Positions 53,548 through 64,000 of a DNA stretch of 64,000 nucleotides are shown piece after piece. Under the pieces are notes generated by a model that saw only the letters and a program-made list of their open reading frames with translations, did no database searches and had not been told where the DNA came from. Numbering within the stretch: position 1 is the stretch's first letter; every line of letters starts with the position of its first letter. The translations under genes were made by a program, and so were the position numbers. The stretch is taken from contig CAJFCV020000002.1 of NCBI GenBank assembly GCA_904066235.2, positions 10,106,001 through 10,170,000 on the forward strand, in the 5' to 3' direction. Source of the DNA: Bursaphelenchus xylophilus. Taxonomy: Eukaryota > Nematoda > Chromadorea > Rhabditida > Aphelenchoididae.

Positions 53548-55862
53548 ATGGAAGCCCACCGGATCTTCTTCGAACGCCCGTTCGATTACAAATACGCCCG
53601 GGAATACAGTGGAACCCTGATGACCCCAACCTTGTGGATCACCGCCGCCTACGTGATCCTGGTTTTTGGAACCAAGGCCTACATGAAGGATCGGAAACCG
53701 TTTGATGTGAGTTTGAGATATGTTATTCGTTGTCTGTTCAACAGATTTCAGGGAATCTGAAAAATGGGGAGAAATTAAAAGAAAAAGATAGAATAACGTA
53801 TTTTAAATAATTAAAAATACTATTATTGTCCTTCAAAAGACATCTCATAGTGAGGCGACCTCATTTCCGCCGATTTTACCGTTGAATTTTTGAATTCCCG
53901 CCAAATTTTTAAATCCTTGGCATTATGCAACAGCCGTCGGAAATGACTGAAAATAGATATAATTAGCGTGGAAAACGGTTTCAAAGTTGCTAGACTTGTT
54001 TTTCTTTTAATTTGGACCCTTAATTTTTAAATGTTCAAATTCCCGCCAAATTGGCAAATCTTTGGCATTATGTCACAACCTCTAAAAATGGCTAATTATT
54101 TGCATTGAAAGCATTTGGCGACTTACTGCGGTAAAAAATGACAAAAAAATTAAATCTTGCCATTTTTAAAGCAAAAAATCCCTAGAAGCGGCATTTTATG
54201 TCTAAATCAATATAATTTCAGCTCCGCCGCCCGCTCCAACTGTGGAATTTGGGCCTGGCTCTCTACAGTGGAGCTGCTTTCCTCATCGCGACTAAAGAAA
54301 TTCTCTCGACCTGGTTCAACAAAGGCCTGACCGCCACTTACACTGACATCAACAGTTTTTACGAGGGAACTTGCGGCGCTTGGGCCTATTTGTTCATGAT
54401 CTCCAAGTACTACGAACTCGGCGACACCGCATTCTTGGTGTTGAGAAAGCGGCCATTGCTGCTGATGCACTGGCTTCACCATTTGACGACCTTGAACTTG
54501 GTCTTGGCTGGCTATCATTACGATACGCATTTGTACAGCTGGCTGCTGTGGATGAATACCTTGTAAGTTGCGGTAAATTGAAGCCACCGGACTACAAAGG
54601 TTTTTCGCATTGAAAATTTTTATCGTTTATACTTGAAAATTACAAAAAAAAATTTTTAATTTTTGCACTGTGCAAAAAATAAAAAGTCTTAAAAATTGTA
54701 AAATACGATAAGACAATGTTATTTTTTCGTTTTCTATGTCTTATTTAATAACAGAGAGCCCATACATATCAAAAATGAATTCATTTTACCCTGTCAATGC
54801 AGTTTTTCAAGCAAATTTTTTCACTGCACAGTGCATAAAATCAAAATGCTGAAAAGAAGTGTAAAATACGTCTAGATTAATTCGCCTTGTATTAGATTTT
54901 GGAGATACTCGTCTAACAAACATTACAATTAATATTTCAAACAAAAAAAATTCCAATATTACCTGTATATTCAATTTTTTGACAAAATTTTTTACTGCAC
55001 TGTGCAAAATCATAGAGCCAATGGGAATTGTAAAATACGGACAATCCTGGTGTCTCGGTAATTTGAGGATAACAGAAAGAATTTTTCTACACAATACATA
55101 GCTTTTTCCGGTCAAAATAACATAGAAATTACTGTAACAAACCAAAGTTTTTGACTGCACAGTGCAAAATCGTATAGCTGGTGGGAATTGTAAAATATGG
55201 TCAGTCCTTGTGTGCTGGTAATTTGAGGATAACAGAGAGAATTTTTCTACACAATAAATAGTTTTTTCCGGTCGAAATAACATGTAGATTACTGTAACAA
55301 ACCAAAGTTTTTGACTGCACAGTGCAAAATCGTATAGCTGTAATGATAATTGTAAAATACGACGGGATGCTTTGTATCAGTAGCTTGGGACAACAAAGAG
55401 AATTTTATATGCCAGATACATAGTTTTTACCGGTCGAAATAACATATAGATTACTATAACAAATCAAAGTTTTCGACTGCACAGTCCAAATTTTCAAAAA
55501 TTTTTAGCCTACATTTTTCTCCCTAAACTTTTATTTTTTTCAGTATTCACACTCTGATGTATTCCTACTACTTGCTGGCTTCCTGTGGCTACCGTCTTCC
55601 GGCCGGATTCGCCAAAAAAATCACGACCATGCAGATCATCCAGTTCTGCATTGGGCTCTCAATTCTGGCCCATATTGGGGTCCTGAAACTGTTCACCGAC
55701 CGCGAAGTCCATTGCAATTGGAGAATGTGGTGGGGCACCGTGTTCATGGAGATCCTGTACCTGACGCTCTTCTCGCACTTCTACTACGTCAGCTACATTA
55801 AGGACGGGGGCAAGAAGTTTGTGAGGGATCAGAACGAAAAGAAACAAGTCAAGGCTCAGTAG
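53548..55862 (+). CDS. Very-long-chain fatty acid elongase (ELO/ELOVL family)
   Basis: 3-ketoacyl-CoA synthase of the ER membrane that condenses malonyl-CoA with an acyl-CoA. Exons 53548-53706, 54222-54562, 55544-55862 join in phase, 272 aa (normal size). Family features: LRRPLQLWN after the first membrane span, KYYELGDTAFLVLRKR, the histidine box HWLHH at 136-140 (the catalytic HXXHH), NTFIHTLMYSYY, and a Lys-rich cytosolic tail (NEKKQVKAQ). About seven hydrophobic spans are apparent. It is most like the ELOVL3/6 and nematode ELO-3/5/6 groups by these motifs; substrate length cannot be told. TTGCTTTCCAG ends 16 bp before the ATG, a possible trans-splice site. Intron 2 has a 162-bp tandem repeat. 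The decamer lies in the 3' region at 55901. Confidence 0.94.
54800..55500. repeat. ~162-bp tandem repeat in elongase intron 2
   Basis: CTGCACAGTGCAAAAT-type words recur at about 54828, 54993, 55155, 55315 and 55475. Each interval has one GTAAAATACG (or ATATGG variant), GTAATTTGAGGATAACAGA and TTTTTCCGGTC. Four units, 160-165 bp each. Confidence 0.9.
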
Positions 55863-56429
55863 AGAGGACTGGTTTTATCTTTGTTTGATTCTGTCTTCGT
55901 CGTATTTTACCCATATTTGTAGTGATTCAAGCGGTTTGTTGTATACATTCCATATATTGTAGATTTTGGAGATAAAGAAGGAGTAGAAAATGGTAATCGG
56001 GATTTTTGGAAAAATGTAAAATGTAATCGGGAATTTTGGAAAAATGTAGAAAATTGTAACTACCGAGTTCCTATTTGAAGGTTACTATAAAAGTAAATCA
56101 AAAATGTGAAACATTTCTTTCTGCGAATTTGTGCGTGTTATAGACACTGGAAATCAAATATTCGGGTTTTTGGAAACGGGATTTTGCGGAAGGGCAGAGT
56201 TGGGAGACGTGCTGGAGATCGGATATAGGATAAGTATTAGGTTGTTGAAAAAGTATTATATTAATTTTCAGGAAAAGTTATTACGTTTGGAATGTTCTAG
56301 AGGGTTCTATCATGTGACTATACAAAATACCGACGGGGAATGCTATTTTGGTTCCCCGTTGTCCAAATAAACTTGTTAAAAAAAACAAAAAAAATGGAGG
56401 GTACTTTTTTACCGACCGAAGTATACAGT

Positions 56430-56515
56430 GGCGGAATGGATCCAGTGGCAAAAAATGTACCATTTAGCATCGGGGAAGTATCAAAAAATGTAGCAAAATA
56501 CCTCCCGCAGGTCTG
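56430..56515. mobile_element. Family-B foldback, single arm
   Basis: CAGTGGCGGAATGGATCCAG, then TTTAGCATCGGGGAAGTAT; the partner arm is missing. Confidence 0.6.
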
Positions 56516-56707
56516 ACTTGCGGACTGAAGTGCCACCACGGCCTTTTTACTCTCCTCTCCTCAATATTAGGCCTACTGCTAAGCCGCTGAAATTATAAAG
56601 TCATTATAACGTAAATCTATCCTTTCTTAAGGCGTTTCACATTTTGACAAATGAAACGCGAGCTTTCGTCAAGTGCAAGAGCCAGTCGACTGATCGTCTC
56701 GTGACTA

Positions 56708-56838
56708 TCAGTCTGTCGGGAAAATAATGCCGATTTGTCGCAGAAAATACCAAAGCAATTTCTACAGCTAGCCGCCAGAAAAACGATGATAGATAATTTC
56801 AAAGCGCAAAGAATCCACATTATTTTTTCGAAAGAGAG
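56708..56838. mobile_element. Family-A variant (GTGGATT-type), decayed
   Basis: Left TCAGTCTGTCGGGAAAATAA then TGCCGATTTGTCGC; right AATCCACATTATTTTTTCGA. Confidence 0.65.
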
Positions 56839-57208
56839 ATATCTCCTTCTCCAGCCAGTCTTATGCAGTTATACATACGTAGACCTTTCAAACTGATTTT
56901 TTTCTCTCTGAATTTCAAACTTGTACTCTGTTGCAATCCACGTATTTTAAAAATTTCTCGAAGCGTTTTTCCAGTGATAATGTTTTGGCGCCACATTTGA
57001 AACTCTTACGTAAGATCAATGCAGATATTTTTGGCAGAAATTTATTGTGAACGCGCGCGTCTAAACTGAAGAGCTTTCTATCCTCCATTTTACAGTCAGT
57101 TTGAGAGACAGTGTGGTTTATGGAAGGTGGTTTATTAGAGACTTCGGCATGTTTGAGGATCGACTATGGATGATATAAAGTAAGTCTATTTAGTTTATTT
57201 AGCTTCTT

Positions 57209-57365
57209 TAGTTTGTCGGGAAAATAATGTGGATTTGTGGCGGCGATAAAAGTCTCGCCTTGCCGCTGTTTCGCGTCAAATCTCCAGCGGCGGAAAGCAG
57301 TTTTAAAAACGATGATGAGATTTTTTTAAGCCCAACAACTCCATATTATTTCCCCGACATAGTGA
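57209..57365. mobile_element. Family-A variant (GTGGATT-type)
   Basis: TTAGTTTGTCGGGAAAATAA then TGTGGATTTGTGGCGGCG; right CATATTATTTCCCCGACATA. Confidence 0.7.
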
Positions 57366-57401
57366 TATTATCTATATCACATACATTCCTCAATTTGCCC
57401 T

Positions 57402-57829
57402 CCATCTGTTCCCCATTGGCCCTGCTTCTAAGCCTAAGTCTATTGTCTTAACAATGGCTTCCGGATCTTCGGATTCGGACGCTGCCAGACCACGGTCATT
57501 GCCTTTGGGAGACGGAGTCAGGAGAGCTCGCTGAGGAAGAGGTCTTGAAGGCTATGATGTAACATCTCATGGCAGTTCGGCTTCCGAATCTTTGAGCTCA
57601 ATTCTTGAACTCTTCTAGAACAGATGGTAGAAAAAGAGTTTTCTTGAAGCTTTTGCTAGAATGTGGTATAAATTCTAGCCGGCTGAGGGAAAACAACACT
57701 TTTTTTAAAGCCTAAAAAGAAAGGTTTATTCAAAATTGGATACTTTTTGACACTTTTTCTCAAGTCCAATATTTTTTCAGATGTCTCCAAATTGCCGAAA
57801 GAAGAAGGATTGTGGAGTAATCATCAATG
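57402..57829. repeat. Segmental direct duplication, copy 1
   Basis: Matches 59261-59697 through CTCCATCTGTTCCCCA, CGGTCATTGCCTTTGGGAGA, TGATGTAACATCTCATGGCA and an acceptor-like TTTTTCAG|ATG followed by CCAAATTGCC...AAGAAGAAG. Possibly an exon-bearing fragment of a gene; no domain recognised. Confidence 0.75.
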
Positions 57830-58407
57830 TATTCAAAGATGTTGATCATAGATGACTACTGTATGAATGGAATGACCGAGAAGTTCTGTTCTGAAAAGCT
57901 TCAGCTGCGGTGGATTTAACAATAACTCAACAATCGTACGACTGCCTGATGGTGAGAAATACGATTTTTGATCTACAAAAATACCATCAAGATGCGTCAG
58001 CTTTAACTTGCGCTTTTCAAAATGCGATGAACAGCCCTTCTTCTGTTTGTATGCTGCCCATTGAAGGGCACGTACAATATAGCTCTTCAATTGCTCAGCA
58101 ATTGGGAGGAAATGGGATTGGAGCTACAAGATTGAACGCAGTTATTTGGTCAGCCTCTCGAAGTGGTCGAAATTTTCTCTGGACTTACTTCACTTCATTT
58201 TTTTTCACTTCATTATTGCCTTTAGAAACTGTAATAATCTCGTGATTTATTGGCTAACTTTACAGCCCACATTGAAAAATGGTTTGTGAAGATTAAGGTA
58301 AGCAAATAGACTTACTATATTAACAAGTCTTTATCAACTAAAAACATCTTTTTTTCGGGCTATCTGCACACAATCTAGACGCTGTTTCGTGTTTCCTCTT
58401 TTGGTGT

Positions 58408-58490
58408 ACAGGGTGGGCCACTAAAACCTTCCGTCCTCTTTTTTTAGATTTCTCCGCGGAGACTCCGCCGATTTCCATGAAATTTAGGTT
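58408..58490. mobile_element. Fragment with CAGGGTGGGCCACT end
   Basis: Inverse of the module at 46975-47046, including TCTCCGCGGAGACTCCGCCG. Confidence 0.5.
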
Positions 58491-58538
58491 TTTCTGGAGC
58501 TGAGATTCGCCATTTTCAACCGATTGAATTTCAGGAAA

Positions 58539-59200
58539 AAATATTCTGAATTGACTTTACTATGCCTTCCCAAAGTTTTTGAAAATTATTTTCGAGCCGA
58601 AACCGCTAAAACTTTGAAAATTTTTGGAATGATTTTCAATTGCCTTTCTCGGACTTGGAAAATTTCGGGCTTTTTTGGTAAAATCGTGGAGTAAAAAGCT
58701 CCGTACGCTTTCTCTAAACTTTGTTTAAAGCAAGTTAGAAGCACAAAAAGTGTGGTCTGTATTACCGTTAGGGTATGAATGTTGGAAAAAAAATTTTTTT
58801 TTTCAACAAGAGTGAAAAAGTCCACATTAAGGCTACAAGCCATGGCTTGGCGCATTGAGGCTTGGAGCCAGGCTCGATTGAAGTTAAACCATGCCCACGA
58901 TCCGCAATTCGAGCTGTTCTTAATTTTCAAAGCCCCTAGAATTTCATGCTGCAAGAGGAGGTGGACACGTCGAACTCAGATAGAAATAATAATAATCAAA
59001 TTGTTAAATAAATTAGTTTTTACAACAGTATTTTGCAAATATATGAGGCAAAACGAGTAAGATTTCACCCAAAAACCCGAAAAAATGACCAAGTTTTCAA
59101 AATCATTCCAAAAATTTTCTAAGTTTTAGCGGTTTCGGCTCGCAAACAATTTTCAAAAACTTTGGAAAGGCATAGAAAGGTCAATTCAGGATATTTTAAC
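58539..59200. repeat. Inverted-repeat element, ~100-bp arms
   Basis: Arms 58539-58640 and about 59090-59200 (GCCGAAACCGCTAAAACTTT and its inverse), 450-bp interior. Reading frames inside show no transposase I recognise. Confidence 0.6.
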
Positions 59201-59260
59201 CAAGGAATTAGTAAAAATATTAACCAAAAAATTAGCAAAAATATTCAAAATTAATCCCAT

Positions 59261-59697
59261 CTCCATCTGTTCCCCACTGGCCATAGCTCTAAGCCTAACG
59301 TAATAGATTTTCAAATCTTGGCGACAGATCCCCTCGGGTTCTGACGCTGCCAGACTTCGGTCATTGCCTTTGGGAGATGGAGTCAGGAGAGCTCGCTGAG
59401 GAAGAGGTCTTGAAGGCTATGATGTAACATCTCATGGCAGTTCGGCTTCGGAATCTTTGAGCCCAATTCTTGAACTCTTCTAGAACAGATGGTAGAAAAA
59501 GAGTTTTCTTGAAGCTTTTGCTAGAATGTAGTATAAATTCTAGTCGGCTGAGGGAAAACGACACCTTTTTTAAAGCCTAAAAAGAAATGTTTATTCAAAA
59601 TTGGATACTTTTTGATACTTTTTCTCAAGTACAACATTTTCAGATGCCCTCGGCTCCTCCAAATTGCCAAAAGAAGAAGAATTGCGGAGTAATCGTC
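59261..59697. repeat. Segmental direct duplication, copy 2
   Basis: Second copy of 57402-57829. Many differences are single substitutions; the ATG after the acceptor-like site begins MPSAPPNCQKKKNCG against MSPNCRKKKDCG in copy 1. Confidence 0.75.
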
Positions 59698-60268
59698 AAT
59701 TCAAACATGTTATTTGTCATGCAATGGTCTCCAATTACCAGAAGAGCGTCATTTGATATTCGAATGCTCATCTTTTCTCAATTAAATTCCCGCCTTTCCC
59801 CTTTATTCGAATATTCATGTTGAGAAAAATTTGAGCAAATAAAAAATGTCAACACTCTTTTTTCTCTGGATTTGTGCGTGATATAGACACTTGACATCAA
59901 GTATTCGAGTTCGGAAGGTATTTTTGGGAGACGGGAGTCTTGGAAAGGGCAGATTTGGGAGTCATGCTGGAGATGCGGAAGTTGTGATAAGATCGAAAAT
60001 TTTCTTTAGGGATCTCTGTCTGGAACTTGCGGCGAATTTGTCGCGGCTTGGAATCGGCTTTGCGACGGCGGTTGGGGATTCGGGTTGCATCCTTTTTTCG
60101 ACGAGGCGAGAGATTTTGCTGCGACGGCCCGCCGAGAGATAGATAAGAAAGATATGGTTTTGGGTAGGATTAAGATGGGGAGTACTCCAACGCTCAGATT
60201 TTCGTTAAAACTTTGCACAAATCTCGGGCATGGGCCAGATATCAATTCCGGAAAGCTTTACTGTAATT

Positions 60269-60776
60269 ACGGTGGGGGACCTGATCCAGTGGCAAAAAAC
60301 GTACCATTTTGCATCCGGGAAGCATCAAAAATGTGGCAAAATGCCTCCATCTCCAAGTCAAAAAAAAATTTGTTGAAGGCGATTTATGATTCAAATGCGG
60401 TGGGGACCTGATCCAGTGGCAAAAAACGACCATTTTGCATCCAGGAAGCATCAAAAATGTGGCAAAATGCCTCCCTCTCCAAGTCAAAAAAAAATTTTGT
60501 TGAAGGCGATTTATGATTCAAATGCAGTGGGGGACCTGATCCAGTGGCAAAAAACGTACCATTTTGCATCCGGGAAGCATCAAAAATGTGGCAAAATGCC
60601 TCCCTTTCCAAGTGAAAAAACTCCGATTTCAAAAGCGCGTCCGCTTTTTTTTGTGAGGGAAAGGACGCGCCTTCAAAATTTTTTTTTACTTCGAGAGGGA
60701 AGCATTTGACCATAGTTTTGATACTTCCCGGATGCAAAATGGTACGTTTTTTGCCACTGGATCCGATCCCCCACTG
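60269..60776. mobile_element. Family-B element with tandemly amplified left arm
   Basis: Three left arms in a row (GACCTGATCCAGTGGC at about 60278, 60406 and 60532, about 127-bp spacing), followed by one right arm ending GGATCCGATCCCCCACTG|TA. Confidence 0.8.
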
Positions 60777-61226
60777 TATTGTTCTTTTTCTAAATTGCGT
60801 AGACTTTCTTGCCGTGGGCCGCAATGTCTACAAAACCCTTTTTTTGTGGCGTTTTGAATATCGGCTGTCTCTACAAAACGCGAGCCACAGTGATGGACCT
60901 GATCCAGTGGCAAAACACATACCATTTTGCATCCGGAAGTATCAAAAAATTGTGCAAAGTACCTCCCTCTTCAAGTGAAAAAACTCCGTTTTCAAAAGCT
61001 CGCCTTCAAAACGGAGTTTTTTAGTAGGAAAGGGAGGCATTTTGCCACATTCTTTGAAACTTCCCGGATGCAAAATGGTAAGTTTCAGGCCACTGGATCA
61101 GGTCCATCACTGTAGCTTGCATTTTGTAGGGACAGCCGATATTCAAAACGCCGCAAAAAAGGGGTTTTGTGAACGTTGCGGCACAGGACAAAAAGTCTAC
61201 GCAATTTAGAAATAGAGCAATACGTA
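60777..61226. repeat. Inverted duplication centred on a family-B element
   Basis: Flanks 60777-60887 and 61113-61226 are inverted copies (AAATTGCGTAGACTTT, GCGTTTTGAATATCGGCTGT). The family-B element 60888-61112 lies exactly between them. Confidence 0.85.
60888..61112. mobile_element. Family-B foldback element
   Basis: CAGTGATGGACCTGATCCAG at the left, CTGGATCAGGTCCATCACTG at the right. Central stem AAAACTCCGTTTTCAAAAGC with its inverse. Confidence 0.85.
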
Positions 61227-61344
61227 CTTCATCAAACATACACATATTTATTTCTGTCTGTAGTTTTTCGGTTCCTCAGACCACGATCCTTTAAAATTTC
61301 GCCTAATTTTGATCTATTCTTTTATAATAATTACTCCAATTTCA

Positions 61345-61491
61345 GCGATGATCTACCCGATTGCCATCTCTCAAATTATGGCCCACCGCTGTCGCCAGCG
61401 GCTGCATCGTTTCCTCCTTTCGGTCTCGGATGTCTACTCGTTTATTCTGCACCTACTCTGCGCCGGTTCCTTGCACTTGCGAGTATACTGA
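61345..61491 (+). CDS. Doubtful terminal exon
   Basis: ATTTCAG acceptor (ending about 61346), then a GC-richer 145 bp open in one frame (MIYPIAISQIMAHRCR... to TGA 61489-61491) and in a second frame (DDLPDCHLSNYGPPLSP...). AATAAA occurs near 61581. No family recognised; may be a gene remnant. Confidence 0.2.
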   Translation, partial: AMIYPIAISQIMAHRCRQRLHRFLLSVSDVYSFILHLLCAGSLHLRVY

Positions 61492-61673
61492 ACACACATC
61501 ATGAACACTCGAGTATTCAAGGGATCTCAATTTCAACAACGTGCAAATTCTTTGTTTGTAAAAAGCTGTTATAACAAAGGAATAAAAAATTGTTTAGGAA
61601 ATGAGGTTAAAGATACTTTTATCAGTAATAATGTAACAAAAAAAAACGTTTATTAACCCTGCCTTGGGAAGTA

Positions 61674-62110
61674 CAGGGTCTTACAAAACCGTGACGGAAT
61701 GCCGGAGGCTGTAACTTCCGGCGGAGGCGGCGCAGAGACTTCGTTTTTGAAACATGTTTTTTTAAACGACATTAATTTTTGTCCATGAAACAGAAAGGTT
61801 TTAAAGTGCAAACTGAGGTCGCTGCAACCTTCTGAAGTAGAGGCTTTCTATCGCAAAAAATCCGACATTTCTCGGTGATCTTCAATCGTAAAACTCCGAA
61901 ATTTCCCGATCAAAAAACACTGGTTTCGGGGTAGAAATGCCCTTACTTCATAAGGTTGTAGTGACCTCAGTTTGAACTTTAAAATCTTGTTATTTCACAG
62001 ACAAAAATTAATGTCGTTTAAAAATACATATTCCAAAAAAGAAGTCTCTGCGCCGCCTTCGCCGGAGGTTACAGCTCTGACTTTCCTTCACGGTTTTTGT
62101 AAGATCCTTG
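61674..62110. mobile_element. Family-C foldback element
   Basis: TA|CAGGGTCTTACAAAACCGTG to CACGGTTTTTGTAAGATCCTTG. Inverted arms run about 180 bp and share AACTGAGGTCGCTGCAACC with the copy at 17968. Confidence 0.8.
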
Positions 62111-63162
62111 AGATGTGTGTCAGATCCCGGAAAAAAATTTTTTTTTGTATTTTACAAATCATCTTCTCAAAGGAACTTTTTTGAGGTCTGATTTGCGTTT
62201 CCCCCAAACGAGTTTGGAGTTTGTAGTCAAAAAAACCCCAATTTTTTCTATGAAATCCACCACCAATAGATTCGTATATTACAACCAGTACAACCAACAC
62301 CTCAAAATAACTTTTTCAGGCCTAAACTGGTCCTGAAAATCTTTGGCCGTCAACTTGCTCCGAGAAAGAAAAATTCAATCAAAACGTCGTCATCTATCTT
62401 GCCGATGATGACAATGGCCTATTTTGTATTTTTCAGCCGCAAATCTTGCTTCCTGCAGCCTCTCATCTTGTAAAAGAATTTTTAAGTTTGAAACAAAGCA
62501 TGCAAAAAAAGTTTTCAGTTGTTCAACTTCCCGGAATCGGAGTCTATGTTAAAAGAAACTCATTTTCGTCCGCCCTCCATTACTGCTACGACCTCCGGAG
62601 TTGCGCTACGCCCTAATCTGTTTTCTGATGCAATTTTACCACGCTCTTTTGGGGTCGAAAAATTCGAAAAATTGGGCTTCTCGGTACAAGCACCAATCGA
62701 TCGCGATCAGCCTTCCTGTCGTGCTTCAATCCCTTTCAAATCTTGAATTTTAATAGACCCAAAAAACCCGAGTTCCCCCCGAAAAACCCCTCCGGTCAAG
62801 TGTAAAAAATACGCGGAACGGATTTGCATACCAAATTTCAAACCGTTTGCGGGGTTATTTAGCGGGTCGGACGTTCAGCTTAACAGGGGAGGAATATATT
62901 TTTAAACCTTTTTAGAAGGCCACAGAATTGTTTTTGAACGTGTCAAAGAGTGGGCTACTTACAGCGATCCTTGGATTTTTCACAAGTCATGGACTGCTTC
63001 AGGAAAGGAGATGGCATAGGTAAGCCGAAAGTGGTGCAGTTTTTTTAAAGTGCGTAGACTTTTTTGTCGCAAGCTTTCTGTGCATTTTATCAGTCCTCTC
63101 GGAAAGTCGCCGGACTGATTTTTGGAAAGTTTTGTCCCTCCCAGTGCGTATTGCCGATTTCA

Positions 63163-63414
63163 GTCCGGCGAGGTTTCCTCAACTGTGTCGCCACGAATTC
63201 CGTGGGTGTGACAGACGATTACACGATGCAAAAACAGGCAAAATTCACTGCGCTGAAAGGACCAGGAAAGATATTTTTTGAACCGAAATTTTACCGGCGT
63301 AATCAGGCAATTTCGCGGTGGGACCATCACGCAATAGACGTGCTCTCAATTTTTGGAATGGAAAATAAAATTCTCCTGCGGATTTTAAATGGCCAATTGG
63401 CCCAGAAACATTGA
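63163..63414 (+). CDS. Possible last exon with Ig-like signature
   Basis: A GATTTCAG acceptor (ending 63162) opens 83 codons to a TGA at 63412-63414. The first residues, RRGFLNCVATNSVGVTDDY, match the G-x-[YFL]-x-C-x-A-x-N pattern at the end of I-set immunoglobulin domains; the remaining 60 residues are not recognised. An upstream candidate exon (about 62913-63018) ends in a good donor but does not join in phase without a stop. So this is either a gene with missing exons or a pseudogene. Confidence 0.3.
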   Translation, partial: VRRGFLNCVATNSVGVTDDYTMQKQAKFTALKGPGKIFFEPKFYRRNQAISRWDHHAIDVLSIFGMENKILLRILNGQLAQKH

Positions 63415-63749
63415 TTTACGTGCTGAATTAGATGCGCAGTTTCAGGAATGCCATCGAGAATCCTGATATAAGTCCAAATTGACGTTGTACTTGATGGAGA
63501 ATTGGAAAATAACATTTTTTTTGTCTTTCAGGTCTTATTTGAAATTTTAGGCTCCGAAAGGTCATAAAAGTTTAACATTTACTTTTTCTATTCGGTATTC
63601 ACTTCAATACTTTCTGTTTTAGCCAGTTTTTTTTCAATTTCAGGTATCTCTCAATATAAATTTTTCCTTGGACAAGGGGTCAAGCGCTTTAACAAGCTCA
63701 AACACCATCCGCAGAGCGTAATACAGTGTTTATTACCAAGATTAAATTG

Positions 63750-63990
63750 AAACAGAGTGATATTCAACTAACGGCGGAAAATCGTCCGCACTGATGGCTT
63801 CCAAAAGATCACGAGATATTTCAGCGCGAATCTTGATGTTATCCACGACCCCGGTCTGTCTGATTTTTTTAGTTCTTCTCGAGAGTTGTAGTTTGTAAAG
63901 AAGTTTTCGTAAGCAGCAGGATTACGTGCCAGATCAATATCTCGCAAAAATTTCCCGAAATAAGCAGCAAATTAGAACTTATATCCCTAA
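63750..63990 (-). CDS. Possible partial coding region at window edge
   Basis: The minus strand reads open as FLRDIDLARNPAAYENFF..., then continues in a shifted frame (TGVVDNIKIRAEISRDLLEA... to a TAA near 63748), with the shift near an A-run at about 63867. Either a small intron, a frameshifted pseudogene or chance. No family recognised. Confidence 0.25.
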
Positions 63991-64000
63991 TTTCCGCATC

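Larger units (their letters stand above)
55863..64000. other. Repeat-rich 8-kb end region, no confident gene
   Basis: Contains family-B copies (56430-56515 partial, 60269-60776, 60888-61112), family-A variants (56708-56838, 57209-57365), a family-C copy (61674-62110), direct duplications (57402-57829 with 59261-59697; 56118-56230 with 59866-59985), an inverted-repeat element (58539-59200), and possible exon fragments at 61345-61491, 63163-63414 and 63750-63990. Frames in 57833-58245 and 62519-62746 have no recognised domain. Confidence 0.55.

Noticed and set aside
58779..59060. Possible transposase fragment inside the inverted-repeat element
   Set aside because: The basic Lys/Arg-rich frame looked suggestive, but no DDE/DDD motif or helix-turn-helix could be identified in either strand.
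63840..63890. Programmed frameshift at an A-run near the window edge
   Set aside because: Only one unsupported frame change next to the edge. A small intron, a pseudogene or chance is more likely.

Overview
This is a eukaryotic, AT-rich genomic window that looks like a nematode. The evidence is compact multi-exon genes with GTAAG/GTGAG donors and TTTCAG/TTTTAG acceptors, acceptor-like sites lying just before several start codons (as expected for spliced-leader trans-splicing), a CED-3-like caspase, and a tRNA-Trp. I cannot name the genus. All exon structures were read by eye from reading frame, splice signals and recalled family similarity; no search was run.

Layout: (i) 1-2.7 kb: a hAT-type non-autonomous element and a candidate minus-strand first exon facing E(z). 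(ii) 2.7-14.2 kb, plus: E(z)/EZH2 histone methyltransferase, then the Sly1/SCFD1 vesicle-fusion protein, whose intron 10 is filled by a 34-bp satellite. (iii) 14.5-17.8 kb, minus: an unrecognised secreted protein convergent with Sly1. (iv) 17.8-22.5 kb: repeat-rich spacer. (v) 22.6-37.4 kb, plus: a close-spaced run of caspase (ced-3-like), LITAF-domain protein, MESD chaperone and exocyst Sec6/EXOC3, possibly an operon. (vi) 37.9-41.3 kb, minus: DHRS1-type dehydrogenase with a plus-strand tRNA-Trp in an intron. (vii) 41.5-53.5 kb: satellite and a MITE field. (viii) 53.5-55.9 kb, plus: fatty-acid elongase. (ix) 55.9-64 kb: repeats, duplicated segments and a few doubtful exons.

The genes are ordinary conserved functions: Polycomb silencing, ER-Golgi fusion, cell death, endolysosomal LITAF, LRP-receptor folding, exocytosis, a dehydrogenase and lipid elongation. 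I see no shared pathway among them.

The unusual part is the non-coding DNA. Introns are assembled from a small vocabulary of dispersed 'words': GTAAAATACG, GCAC-N-GTGC, TTGGCATTCTG and GGGTCCCACCACGAAAAC. Four introns are nearly filled by long hairpins. A palindromic TA-inserting foldback element sits at the centre of larger inverted duplications of unrelated flanking DNA at three loci. Tandem duplications have copied 3' splice sites inside introns. Three MITE/foldback families and a nested hAT element with perfect 8-bp target duplications fill the spacers. No transposase gene was found.
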